Below, piece after piece: positions 7,454-15,791 of a DNA stretch of 22,069 bases. The translations under genes and the position numbers were made by a program. Below the pieces are notes generated by a model. The model saw nothing but the letters and a program-made list of their open reading frames with translations, made no database searches and had not been told where the DNA came from. Position 1 is the first letter of the stretch; the number at the start of each line of letters is the position of its first letter. The stretch spans positions 1 through 22,069 of the forward strand of contig CAYJPM010000013.1 in the NCBI GenBank assembly GCA_964372145.1, written 5' to 3'. Source of the stretch: CAKOSP01 sp964372145 (lineage in GTDB: Bacteria; Bacillota_I; Bacilli_A; RF39; UBA660).

Positions 7454-10400
7454 ATGAAAAAATTTGAAGAATTAGACAAAAGAAGAACTTGTGAAGTTGA
7501 ACAAAGTATTATTGATTCATGGGGAAGTACTAATGAAATATTAAATAAAACTATTGATAATAGAAATGGTTCTAGTAATTATGTGTTTTATGATGGGCCT
7601 GCAACTGCGAATGGTCATCCTGGACTTCATCATATGTTAGCAAAATTTTTAAAAGATACTTTTTGTAAATATCAAACTATGAATGGTAACAGAGTTCTTA
7701 GAAAAATAGGTTGGGATACTCATGGTTTACCTGTAGAATTACAAGTAGAAAAAGAACTTGGCTTTAATGGTAAAAAAGATATAGAAAAATTTGGTATTAA
7801 AGCATTTAATGAAAAATGTAGAGAAAACGTTTGGAAAAATGAGGAAACATTTACTAGATTAACTAGTAAAATGGGTCAATTTATCGATATTGAGAATCCT
7901 TATGTAACTTATGATAATAATTATATTGAAACAGAATGGTGGATACTTAAGAAATTCTATGATGAAGGTTTATTTTATCAAGGTACTAAAATATTACCGT
8001 ACTGTCCTAGATGTGGAACAGGTCTTGCTTCACATGAAGTAGCACAAGGTTATAAAGAAGATACTGTTGATACTGTTATTGTTCCGATGAAGAAACAAGA
8101 TGAAGATGTTTATTTTCTAGTTTGGACAACAACTCCTTGGACACTTATAAGTAATGTTGCTATATGTGTTAATCCTGATGAAGAATATGTAAAAGTAGAA
8201 TCTAAAGGATATAAATTAATAGTTGCTAAAAAGTTAGTTAAAACTATATTAGGTGAAGAATATACAGTATTAGAAACATATAAAGGTATAGATTTAGAAA
8301 ATACTAAATATGAACAGTTAATACCTGAATTAGAAATAAAAGGAAATGCATTCATTGTTACATGCGATAATTATGTTACTATGGATTCAGGAACAGGTAT
8401 AGTTCATATAGCACCTGCGTTTGGTGAAGATGATGCCAAAGTAGGTAGAAAATATAAACTTCCATATGTTAATCCAGTTGGAGAAGATGGTAAATACACT
8501 GATGGTCCTTGGAAAGGAATGCTAGTATTTGATGCTGATTTAGAAGTTATTAAATATTTAAAACAAAATGATAAATTATTTAATAAACAAAAAATAGTTC
8601 ATAATTATCCTCATTGTTGGAGATGTGATACTAAACTTTTATATTATTCTAAACCTAGTTATTATCTAGAAGTTACTAAGATTAAAGATAAAATAATTGA
8701 AGCTAACAAAAAAGTTAATTGGGTTCCTTCTTATGTAGGAGAAAAAAGATTTGGTAATTGGCTTGAAAATTTAAATGATTGGGCTATATCAAGAAATAGA
8801 TATTGGGGAACACCACTTCCATATTGGACATGTGAATGTGGTCATGATATTATGATTGGTTCTAGAGAAGAATTGATTGATAAAGCAGTTGAAGATGTAT
8901 CATCTGATATAGATTTACATAGACCATATGTTGATGATATACATATTAAATGTGATAAATGTGGTAAAGCTATGACTAGAACAACTGATGTTATTGATTG
9001 TTGGTTTGATTCTGGTTCTATGCCATTTGCTCAATATCATTATCCGTTTGAAAATGAAAAATTATTTGAAGAACAGTTTCCTGCTGATTTTATCTGTGAG
9101 GGTATAGATCAAACAAGAGGTTGGTTCTATACACTTTTAGTAATATCTACTTTTGTTAAGGGTGTAGCGCCATTTAAAAATGTTTTAGTAAATGATTTAG
9201 TACAAGATTCAACTGGTAAAAAAATGAGTAAAAGTAAAGGTAACATAGTTGAACCATTTACAACAATGGAAGAATTTGGAGCTGATACAGTAAGATTTTA
9301 TTTACCTTATGTATCACCGATATGGACTCCGCTTAGATTTGATATGAATGGATTAAAAGAGGTTCATTCTAAATTCTTTAATCCGCTTAAAAATACTTAT
9401 AATTTCTTTAGTTTATATGCTAATACTGATAATATTAATATAGATGAATGTAATATTCCATTATCAGACAGAGAAGAAATAGATAAATGGATTGTTTCTA
9501 AATATCATTCTGTACTTAAATATATAACTGAAAGTTTTGATGAATACGATTTAAATAAAGTGGTAAGAGCTTTAGCTGAATTTGTATCTGAAGATTTATC
9601 TAATTGGTATATTAGAAGAAATAGAAATAGATTTTGGTCTAGTGAGTTAGATAATTCTAAGAAAAGTGTATATATAACTACTTATGAAATACTTTTAAAT
9701 ATATCTAAAATTTTAGCTCCTATAGCGCCATTTATTTCTGAAGAAATATATCGTAAATTAACTGGTAATGAATCTGTTCATTTAGATAATTATCCTAAGT
9801 ATGATGAGTCTTTAATAGATAATGCTTTAGAAGAAAAAATGAATCTAGTTAGAAATTTAATATCTATAGGTAGAAAAGTTCGTGAAGAAAATAAAATAAA
9901 AGTAAGACAACCTATTTGTGAAATACTTCTTGATAGTAAAAATGAAGAAATATTAGTTAATTTAGTTGATTTAATAAGAGAAGAATTAAATGTAAAAGAT
10001 GTTAAATTTGTAAAAGATTTAACTACATATATGAATCTTGAAGTTAAACCTAATTTTAAAGAAGTAGGTAAGTTACTAGGTAGTAAAATAAATGAATTTA
10101 AAAATGTTTTAGAAACTTTGGATTTAGATAGTATTAATAAATTAAATAAAAATGAAGATGTTACAATAAAATTATCTGGTGAAGATATGGTTGTAACTAG
10201 TCAAATGGTTGAAATAAGAGTATCTGGAAAAGAAGGATTTAATGTAGGTACTGAGAGTAGTGATTTTATAATTTTAAATACTACTTTAACTCCTGAACTT
10301 ATTAATGAAGGTATTGCTAGAGAATTTGTATCTAAAGTACAAAATTTAAGAAAAGAATTAGATTTTAATATATCTGATAGAATTACTATAGATTATAACT

Positions 10401-10549
10401 CAAGTGATGAAGTAAATTTTGCTATTAAGTCTTTTGATGAATATATTAAAAATGAAACATTAGCAACTGTTATTAATGTTGTTGAGGGTGATTATAATAC
10501 AAAATTAAATGATTATGATATGATATTAAATATTAAGAAAGAAAACTAA
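7454..10549 (+). CDS. ileS: Isoleucyl-tRNA synthetase, type 2 with swapped GXHH signature
   Basis: Class I synthetase that charges tRNA-Ile with isoleucine, 1031 aa, the length of the eukaryotic-like type 2 (IleRS2). The nucleotide-binding signature, normally HXGH, reads GLHH at residues 57-60 within GPATANGHPGLHH. The first and third positions are swapped. The editing domain (about 190-400) contains WTTTPWTL and HIAPAFGEDD. The second signature KMSKSKGN is near residue 590, and the type-2 anticodon-binding region includes LSNWYIRRNRNRFW. Cys pairs (CPRC, CWRC, CECG, CDKC) are present. ATG 7454 is chosen over the upstream TTG because GGAGGAG (7444-7450) precedes it. Expression is controlled by the T-box. 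From published work on this IleRS2 subgroup, the GXHH swap is linked to extreme mupirocin tolerance. That property is inferred here, not shown. Confidence 0.97.
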   Translation: MKKFEELDKRRTCEVEQSIIDSWGSTNEILNKTIDNRNGSSNYVFYDGPATANGHPGLHHMLAKFLKDTFCKYQTMNGNRVLRKIGWDTHGLPVELQVEKELGFNGKKDIEKFGIKAFNEKCRENVWKNEETFTRLTSKMGQFIDIENPYVTYDNNYIETEWWILKKFYDEGLFYQGTKILPYCPRCGTGLASHEVAQGYKEDTVDTVIVPMKKQDEDVYFLVWTTTPWTLISNVAICVNPDEEYVKVESKGYKLIVAKKLVKTILGEEYTVLETYKGIDLENTKYEQLIPELEIKGNAFIVTCDNYVTMDSGTGIVHIAPAFGEDDAKVGRKYKLPYVNPVGEDGKYTDGPWKGMLVFDADLEVIKYLKQNDKLFNKQKIVHNYPHCWRCDTKLLYYSKPSYYLEVTKIKDKIIEANKKVNWVPSYVGEKRFGNWLENLNDWAISRNRYWGTPLPYWTCECGHDIMIGSREELIDKAVEDVSSDIDLHRPYVDDIHIKCDKCGKAMTRTTDVIDCWFDSGSMPFAQYHYPFENEKLFEEQFPADFICEGIDQTRGWFYTLLVISTFVKGVAPFKNVLVNDLVQDSTGKKMSKSKGNIVEPFTTMEEFGADTVRFYLPYVSPIWTPLRFDMNGLKEVHSKFFNPLKNTYNFFSLYANTDNINIDECNIPLSDREEIDKWIVSKYHSVLKYITESFDEYDLNKVVRALAEFVSEDLSNWYIRRNRNRFWSSELDNSKKSVYITTYEILLNISKILAPIAPFISEEIYRKLTGNESVHLDNYPKYDESLIDNALEEKMNLVRNLISIGRKVREENKIKVRQPICEILLDSKNEEILVNLVDLIREELNVKDVKFVKDLTTYMNLEVKPNFKEVGKLLGSKINEFKNVLETLDLDSINKLNKNEDVTIKLSGEDMVVTSQMVEIRVSGKEGFNVGTESSDFIILNTTLTPELINEGIAREFVSKVQNLRKELDFNISDRITIDYNSSDEVNFAIKSFDEYIKNETLATVINVVEGDYNTKLNDYDMILNIKKEN

Positions 10550-10562
10550 TCTTTCTTTTTAT
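10535..10562 (+). terminator. Terminator of ileS
   Basis: AAGAAAGA (10535-10542) pairs with TCTTTCTT (10550-10557), loop AAACTAA, followed by TTT. The stem includes the last ileS codons and the stop codon is in the loop. Confidence 0.7.
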
Positions 10563-10609
10563 TTACTTAAATATAATTTTTATGTTAATATTATATTACG
10601 AGGTTATAA

Positions 10610-11185
10610 ATGAAAAGTGAATTATTTAAAGAAGAATTAAATTATATAAAAAATGATAGAATAAAAAACGGAGTAAAAATTTTAATAGATAATCTTCCAG
10701 ATTATTTTTTTGAAGTTCCTGCTTCATCAACTGGGAAGTACCATCCTGAATATGCATCAGGTGAAAGAGGTCTTTTAAGACACACTAAAGCGGTAGTAAG
10801 ACTAGGTTATGAAATACTTTCAACTGAAACTTTTGGTGATAATTATACATCGGATCAAAAGGATTTAATGATTGTGTCTATGTTACTTCATGATAGTATC
10901 AAACATGGAATAAATCATGATAAATATGTTAAATTTGAACATCCATTACTGGCTTGTGAATATATAGATAATAATTCTAGTAAAACAGAATTAACAGAGA
11001 CTGAATTATTTTATATTAAAGAAGGTATTAAAACACATATGGGTCAATGGAATGTGGATTATAAAGGAAATGAAGTCCTTCCTAAACCACAAAATGGAAT
11101 GCAAAGAATTATACATTTAGCAGATCTTTTAGCTAGTAAAAAATTTATTAAAATTGAATTTGATAAAGATGATAATATTATATAA
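10610..11185 (+). CDS. HD-domain metal-dependent phosphohydrolase, substrate unknown
   Basis: A 191-residue protein with the ordered ligand set of the HD superfamily: His58 (GLLRHTKAV), the His94-Asp95 doublet (MLLHDSIKHG), His111 (FEHPLLA), His143 (IKTHMGQW) and Asp172 (HLADLLAS). Such proteins bind one or two metal ions and hydrolyse phosphomonoesters or phosphodiesters, often of nucleotides. The layout resembles the HD domain of YhaM-type nucleases, but there is no OB domain. It is cytosolic, with no signal or membrane segment. ATG 10610 follows GAGG (10600-10603) with 6 bases between. It is flanked by terminators and looks monocistronic. The substrate cannot be told from sequence. Confidence 0.85.
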   Translation: MKSELFKEELNYIKNDRIKNGVKILIDNLPDYFFEVPASSTGKYHPEYASGERGLLRHTKAVVRLGYEILSTETFGDNYTSDQKDLMIVSMLLHDSIKHGINHDKYVKFEHPLLACEYIDNNSSKTELTETELFYIKEGIKTHMGQWNVDYKGNEVLPKPQNGMQRIIHLADLLASKKFIKIEFDKDDNII

Positions 11186-11200
11186 TATTAATTTAAAAAT

Positions 11201-11223
11201 AAGTAGCATTATTGTTACTTTTG
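11201..11223 (+). terminator. Weak candidate terminator after the HD-domain gene
   Basis: AAGTAGC (11201-11207) pairs with GTTACTT (11214-11220), seven pairs including one G-T, loop ATTATT, followed by only a short T stretch. It runs straight into the next -10 box. Confidence 0.45.
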
Positions 11224-11232
11224 TGGTATAAT
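11224..11232 (+). promoter_or_regulatory. Extended -10 promoter of the SH3/sigma operon
   Basis: TGG directly precedes TATAAT (11227-11232), an extended -10 element. No convincing -35 lies 16-18 bases upstream. The transcript would have a leader of about 80 bases before the ATG at 11321. No known regulatory fold was recognised in that leader. Confidence 0.5.
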
Positions 11233-11320
11233 GTTATCTATAAATTGAATTAAAAATGATTTGAATATAATTGTTTTGGAATATATTTTGTGATAATATT
11301 AATTAGAAAAGGTGGTAAAT

Positions 11321-11944
11321 ATGAAAAAAATAATTGCTTTATTAATAGTGATAGGAATAGGTTATGGAATATACTATTTTGTTAGTGATTACTATGAATT
11401 TAGAGATGCTTGGAAAATAGAAATAACTAATGATTCTGTAAATATTAGAGAATTATCTAGTGCTACTTCTAATTTATTAGAAACTGCATATTCTGGTGAA
11501 GTTTATGTTGTTAAAGAAATATATGAAGAAGATTTAAAGTTTATATGGTATAAAGTTGAACTTAATGATAATGAATATGGTTGGATAGCCTCTGCTAGGG
11601 AAGTGCCATATGTAGAAGAAATTAATAATCCTAATAAAGTTTCTCAAGAAGATTACGTTATAGATTATGCTAGACCAGTTATTAAATATGAAGAAGATAC
11701 TTACAATGTATATGATGTTAATAATATTAAATATGATCATTTAATTATAGAGGAAGATTCAGAATATACAGTAAAACATTTTGTGTATTTAGAAGAGAAT
11801 CCTACTGATAGACCTGGTCCACAGTATTGGATAGAATATATAGTTACTGATGAGAATAATAATACATCAAGTAAAATACAAAGAATAGCTTTTGAAATAA
11901 ATCCTTCAGTCGATGAAGTGAAATTATTTGAAGAGTTAGATTAA
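11321..11944 (+). CDS. Single-pass membrane protein with extracellular bacterial SH3 domain
   Basis: A 207-residue protein with an uncleaved-looking N-terminal membrane segment (residues 3-21, preceded by MKK) followed by a bacterial SH3 domain at about 33-97 (NDSVNIRELSS, then GEVYVVKEI, WYKVELNDNEYGWIAS). This fold usually binds cell-wall peptide or other surface ligands. The remaining about 110 residues are acidic and unrecognised. ATG 11321 is preferred to the in-frame GTG at 11312 because AAGGTGG (11309-11314) is placed for ATG 11321. The next gene, a sigma factor, starts 18 bases after its stop with no terminator between, so the two are co-transcribed. A link between surface sensing and that sigma factor is possible but unproven. 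Confidence 0.8.
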   Translation: MKKIIALLIVIGIGYGIYYFVSDYYEFRDAWKIEITNDSVNIRELSSATSNLLETAYSGEVYVVKEIYEEDLKFIWYKVELNDNEYGWIASAREVPYVEEINNPNKVSQEDYVIDYARPVIKYEEDTYNVYDVNNIKYDHLIIEEDSEYTVKHFVYLEENPTDRPGPQYWIEYIVTDENNNTSSKIQRIAFEINPSVDEVKLFEELD

Positions 11945-11962
11945 TTTTTATCAGGGGGAAAT

Positions 11963-12754
11963 ATGAATAAAATTAATTTTGATAATATAAGTATTTATAA
12001 TTATGAAGAATATAAAGAATCTGTTAAAGGTATTAGAAATTTGTCGTTAAATGAAGAAGTAGAATTATTTAAAAAAATGAAAAATAACGATATAGATGCT
12101 AAAAATCAACTTTTTTACCATTATTTAAAATTGGTTATTATAAATGTTGACGCTATTAAAATGTTATATTCTGTAGTGGATGTAAATGATTTAGTACAAG
12201 CTGGTAATATAGGTTTGTTATGTGCGTTAGAAAAGTTTGATATAGAATACGATGTGTCATTTTCTACTTATGCAAGAAATTGGATTTTAAAAGAAGTGTA
12301 TCTAGTATTAAATTTTAGTAGAAATACTTGTTTTATTCCATCGGTTAAAGTTGAATCAAAAATAAATAGAATAAAAGAAGTTTTAAGAAAAGCAGAAGTT
12401 AATTACATAAGTTTGTCAGTTAGTGAAATAGCCAAAGAAACAAATTTAAGTGAAACATTAGTCATAAAATATATGAAATATTTATATGGATTTGTTTCTA
12501 TAGATGATGAAGAAATTAGTGAGTTTGAAGATTTACTTTTTGATATGACGAGCTCATTAGATGATGAAGGTTATATACAAAGAATATATAATGTTTCTAA
12601 AAAGTTAACTAGATGTCAGAAATTTGTTTTTGATGAATGTTGTGTTAAACAACGTACTTGTGCTGAAGTAGCACTTGAATGTGGACGTACTAAACAAAAT
12701 GTTCAACAAATAAAAGAAAGAGTAAGAAAAATAATTAAAGATAAATTGGTATAG
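11963..12754 (+). CDS. Divergent sigma-70 family RNA polymerase sigma factor
   Basis: A 263-residue protein with sigma regions 1.2/2 (about 27-112: DAKNQLFYHYLKLV, DLVQAGNIGLLCALEKF, FSTYARNWILKEV), region 3 (about 130-180, including SVSEIAKETNLSE) and region 4 with a helix-turn-helix (about 214-262: LTRCQKFVF, RTCAEVALECGRTKQNVQQIKERV). The domain set is that of group 3 alternative sigma factors (SigB/F/G/H-like size), not an ECF sigma, which lacks region 3. Unusual features are several Cys residues (87, 123, 218, 226, 227, 233, 240) and a region 2.4 (residues 105-120) unlike that of the housekeeping factor, so it may read a different -10. RBS AGGGGG precedes ATG 11963. It is co-transcribed with the SH3 membrane protein. 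No anti-sigma factor is recognisable. The regulon cannot be inferred. Confidence 0.88.
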   Translation: MNKINFDNISIYNYEEYKESVKGIRNLSLNEEVELFKKMKNNDIDAKNQLFYHYLKLVIINVDAIKMLYSVVDVNDLVQAGNIGLLCALEKFDIEYDVSFSTYARNWILKEVYLVLNFSRNTCFIPSVKVESKINRIKEVLRKAEVNYISLSVSEIAKETNLSETLVIKYMKYLYGFVSIDDEEISEFEDLLFDMTSSLDDEGYIQRIYNVSKKLTRCQKFVFDECCVKQRTCAEVALECGRTKQNVQQIKERVRKIIKDKLV

Positions 12755-12766
12755 CCAATTTTTTTC
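12743..12766 (+). terminator. Terminator of the SH3/sigma operon
   Basis: AAATTGG (12743-12749), loop TATAG that includes the stop codon, CCAATTT (12755-12761), and a T run to 12765. Confidence 0.85.
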
Positions 12767-12795
12767 TTGCATAATAATTTAAATTAATTTAAAAT
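12767..12795 (+). promoter_or_regulatory. Promoter of priA, abutting its start codon
   Basis: TTGCAT (12767-12772), a 17-base spacer and TAAAAT (12790-12795). Transcription would begin at about 12802-12803, at the priA ATG itself (12803). The -35 directly follows the preceding terminator's T run. Confidence 0.55.
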
Positions 12796-12802
12796 AGATA
12801 AT

Positions 12803-14983
12803 ATGTATGCAGAAGTTATAATAGAATACCCTGTGAAGTCTTTAGATAAGTCATTTACATATAAAATACCTATTAATTTAATAAGTATTTTATCAGTTGG
12901 GATGAAAGTTTTAATTCCTTTCAATAATAAAGTAGTAAATGGATTTGTTCTTAATATTGTTGAATTATATGATGAACAGTATGAATTAAAAGAAATTATT
13001 GATGTTGTAGATAAAGAACTTATTTTATCTCATGAATTATTAAAATTAGGTGAATATATGTCTAAAACGACATTGTGTACTAAAATTTCTGCTTATCAAA
13101 CAATGTTGCCAACTAGTTATAAAGTTAAAAGTAAAAAACAAAATTATAACAAATATGTTACATTTATATCTTTAAATAAAAATCACGATTTAATTGAAAA
13201 TTATATTACACATAATCCTAGGCGAAAAAAACAGATTGAGATATTAAACCTTTTAAAAGAAAAAAAGGAAATTAATAAAACTGAAATAAATAGTGTTATA
13301 TATAATAGTTTATTAGAAAATAATTTAATTGAAGAAAGAAAAGAACAAAAATATCGTTTTATTAATAATGATTATTCTGAAATATATCATAAACTTACTA
13401 ATTTGCAACATAATGTATATAAAAATATTGATTTAAATAAACATGAAACTCATTTAATTTATGGTATTACTGGTTCAGGTAAAACAGAAATATATTTGTC
13501 TTTGATTGAAGATGTTATAAAAAGTGGGAAAACTGCGATAATGTTAGTTTCAGAAATTAGTTTAACTATGCAGATTGTTAAACGTTTTTATGCGAGATTC
13601 AAAGACGAAGTTGCTGTACTACATAGTGCTTTATCAGATGGTGAAAAACATGATGAGTATTTAAGAATAATTAATAATAAAGTTAAAATAGTTGTAGGAA
13701 CGAGATCAGCTTTATTTGCTCCCCTTAATAATTTAGGAATAGTAATTATAGATGAAGAACATTCAGATACATATAAACAAGATAATAATCCTAAATATAA
13801 TGCAAAGGATATGGCTTTATTTAGATGTAAATATAATAATTGTCCTTTAGTACTTGGAAGTGCAACGCCTCTTTTAGATACTATGGCTAGAGCTAGCAAA
13901 GGGTTGTATAAACTTCATGTACTTGATAAAAGAGTAGGTAAAGCTGTTCTTCCAGAAATTAAATTAATTGATATGGCAGAGGAAATAAAAAAACATAACT
14001 ATATTTTTAGTGCTGAACTAGAAGAAAAAATAATCGATAGAATAAATAAAAATGAGCAAATAATATTACTTTTAAATAGAAGAGGTTTTTCTACTTTTGT
14101 TAATTGTTCATCTTGTGGTTTTACATATAAATGTCCTAATTGTGATATATCTTTAACATATCATAAAACTAATAATAACTTACTATGTCATTATTGTGGA
14201 TATTTAACTAAGAAGAATGATGAATGTCCTAATTGTAAGGAAGATGCATTAAATTATTTAGGTTTAGGTACACAAAAATTGGAAGAGTATATTACTAGTA
14301 AAATTCCTTCATCAAAAGTTGTTAGAATGGATCAAGACACCACTACAAGAAAGGGTTCTCATGATAAAATTATAGAGTCTTTTAAAAATAAAGAATTTAA
14401 TATACTTTTAGGTACTCAAATGATATCTAAAGGATTAGATTTTAAAGATGTGACTTTAGTTGGTGTTATTAATGCTGATACTACCCTTAATATACCTGAT
14501 TTTAAAGCTAATGAAAATACTTTCGCGTTATTGTCCCAAGTCTCTGGAAGAAGTGGTAGAGCTGATAAAAAAGGAGAGGTAATTCTTCAGACATATAATC
14601 CTGATAATTATATTCATGAATGCGTTAAAAATAATGACTATATATCATTTTATAAATATGAAATGGTTTTAAGAAATAAACTTAAATATCCGCCATATTA
14701 TTATTTAGTTGGAGTTAAAATAATATCTCAGGATTATAATGTGGCGTTAAGTGAATCTAAATTAATAGTTAAATATTTGAAAAATAATTTAGATAAAAAT
14801 ACTATTGTTTTAGGACCTACTACTGCTTCAATATTAAAGTATAAAAATAATTATAGATTTCAAGTTATTATAAAGTATAAAAAAGATGATAATTTACTTA
14901 AACTTTTAAAAGAAGTCGACAATAAGTATGCAGTAAATAATAATATTAGCCTTGAGATTGATGTCAATCCGAATAGAATTTAA
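12803..14983 (+). CDS. priA: Primosomal protein N' (replication restart helicase PriA)
   Basis: An ATP-dependent 3'-5' DNA helicase that reloads the replisome at collapsed forks. At 726 aa it is normal length. The N-terminal DNA-binding domain begins MYAEVIIEYPVKSLDKSFTY. Walker A is GITGSGKTE (about 221-229), the DEEH box is near 317, and the Zn-binding Cys array (CSSC...CPNC...CHYC...CPNC, about 435-485) is complete, as is the helicase motif GTQMISKGLDF. The start is fixed by family alignment, yet there is no Shine-Dalgarno upstream (AAAATAGATAAT), unlike almost every other gene here. Together with the promoter placement this suggests leaderless or weak initiation. Terminators on both sides make it monocistronic. 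Confidence 0.97.
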   Translation: MYAEVIIEYPVKSLDKSFTYKIPINLISILSVGMKVLIPFNNKVVNGFVLNIVELYDEQYELKEIIDVVDKELILSHELLKLGEYMSKTTLCTKISAYQTMLPTSYKVKSKKQNYNKYVTFISLNKNHDLIENYITHNPRRKKQIEILNLLKEKKEINKTEINSVIYNSLLENNLIEERKEQKYRFINNDYSEIYHKLTNLQHNVYKNIDLNKHETHLIYGITGSGKTEIYLSLIEDVIKSGKTAIMLVSEISLTMQIVKRFYARFKDEVAVLHSALSDGEKHDEYLRIINNKVKIVVGTRSALFAPLNNLGIVIIDEEHSDTYKQDNNPKYNAKDMALFRCKYNNCPLVLGSATPLLDTMARASKGLYKLHVLDKRVGKAVLPEIKLIDMAEEIKKHNYIFSAELEEKIIDRINKNEQIILLLNRRGFSTFVNCSSCGFTYKCPNCDISLTYHKTNNNLLCHYCGYLTKKNDECPNCKEDALNYLGLGTQKLEEYITSKIPSSKVVRMDQDTTTRKGSHDKIIESFKNKEFNILLGTQMISKGLDFKDVTLVGVINADTTLNIPDFKANENTFALLSQVSGRSGRADKKGEVILQTYNPDNYIHECVKNNDYISFYKYEMVLRNKLKYPPYYYLVGVKIISQDYNVALSESKLIVKYLKNNLDKNTIVLGPTTASILKYKNNYRFQVIIKYKKDDNLLKLLKEVDNKYAVNNNISLEIDVNPNRI

Positions 14984-15016
14984 TAAAGAATTTCTAAATG
15001 TTCTTTATTTTTTTTT
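14982..15016 (+). terminator. Terminator of priA
   Basis: AATAAAGAA (14982-14990) pairs perfectly with TTCTTTATT (15001-15009), 10-base loop, followed by seven T's. The stem begins within the stop codon. Confidence 0.85.
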
Positions 15017-15026
15017 AGAAATGAAT

Positions 15027-15032
15027 TATAAT
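15027..15032 (+). promoter_or_regulatory. -10 element of the gene at 15057
   Basis: TATAAT sits 25 bases before the ATG. The 17-base-spaced -35 position (15004-15009, TTTATT) is poor and lies in the terminator stem. An AGGTGAT ribosome site follows at 15045-15051. Confidence 0.45.
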
Positions 15033-15056
15033 GGTGTTAAGAATAGGTGATATTTA

Positions 15057-15701
15057 ATGTTACAAAAATTTAAAACTTTGAATAAGAAATCTAAATTTTT
15101 TTTAATTCTAATTTTGGTTCTTTTAATTTCATTTACTTTAATGCTTTCATACTCTTTTTTAGCACCCTTTATATCAGAAGGAACCAGTATTGATCTAGAT
15201 TTAAGTGGTATGGGGCAATCTTCAATACAATTTTATAATGATGATAGAATAAATTTAGTAGCTAATACTGATACATTTGGTGTTGGAGCTGATAATTTAG
15301 TTGGAACAGCTAATGTAATTGTTTCAGCAAGAGGTAATAATTCTGGTGTTCCTTATTCGCCTAAATATGATATTGTTATAAATATATATTCTAATGGCAT
15401 TGAATATTCTAGTAGTTATACTCCTGAATTAATTTTAACTATTATAGATCCTAATGGTAATAACATTACATCTTTAAATGGATTGAAATATGTTACAGAA
15501 AATGGTGTGTCTGGCTTTGATATAACTGCTTTAGGTGGACTTATTAATGTAGCGAATGATTATACAATAACTTCTGATGGATTTGATGATATTGTTTCAC
15601 ATGAATGGACTTTTAAAGTCACTTTAGTGGCTCATGAATTTAGTCAAAATCATAATCAAGATAAAATATTTAATTTAGCTATCGAATCTGTGATAAGCTA
15701 A
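15057..15701 (+). CDS. Exported protein of unknown function, N-terminal membrane segment
   Basis: I do not recognise this 214-residue protein. It has a basic N-terminus (KFKTLNKKSK), one hydrophobic segment at about 14-38 and then a polar, Asn/Ser/Gly/Thr-rich, beta-looking domain with no Cys. It contains PKYDIVINIYSNG, TPELILTIIDPNGNNI and HEWTFKVTLVAHE, with alternating hydrophobic residues typical of secreted beta-sandwiches (compare camelysin/TasA-like surface proteins, though no diagnostic motif is seen). ATG 15057 follows AGGTGAT by 5 bases. It appears to be monocistronic, after the priA terminator. Export is well supported, the role is not. Confidence 0.75.
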   Translation: MLQKFKTLNKKSKFFLILILVLLISFTLMLSYSFLAPFISEGTSIDLDLSGMGQSSIQFYNDDRINLVANTDTFGVGADNLVGTANVIVSARGNNSGVPYSPKYDIVINIYSNGIEYSSSYTPELILTIIDPNGNNITSLNGLKYVTENGVSGFDITALGGLINVANDYTITSDGFDDIVSHEWTFKVTLVAHEFSQNHNQDKIFNLAIESVIS

Positions 15702-15719
15702 TAAAATTTGAAGTTAACC

Positions 15720-15767
15720 GGCTATTTGTTATGTTGTATAACTTACTTGCCTTTTAATTTTTTTTTT
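15720..15767 (+). terminator. Weak candidate terminator before the metallopeptidase operon
   Basis: GTTAT (15728-15732) and ATAAC (15738-15742) close on GTTGT. GGC (15720-15722) and GCC (15749-15751) add a second short helix across an internal loop. TTTTAATTTTTTTTTT follows. An alternative pairing is AAGTTA (15711-15716) with TAACTT (15739-15744). Confidence 0.45.
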
Positions 15768-15775
15768 GGTAAAAT
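15747..15775 (+). promoter_or_regulatory. Promoter of the metallopeptidase-trmH-rimM operon
   Basis: TTGCCT (15747-15752), a 17-base spacer and TGG-TAAAAT (-10 at 15770-15775, with extended TG). The start site near 15782 lies after the upstream ATG at 15780, which supports the downstream ATG 15792 as the real start. Confidence 0.6.
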
Positions 15776-15791
15776 TTAAATGAGGTTAGAA

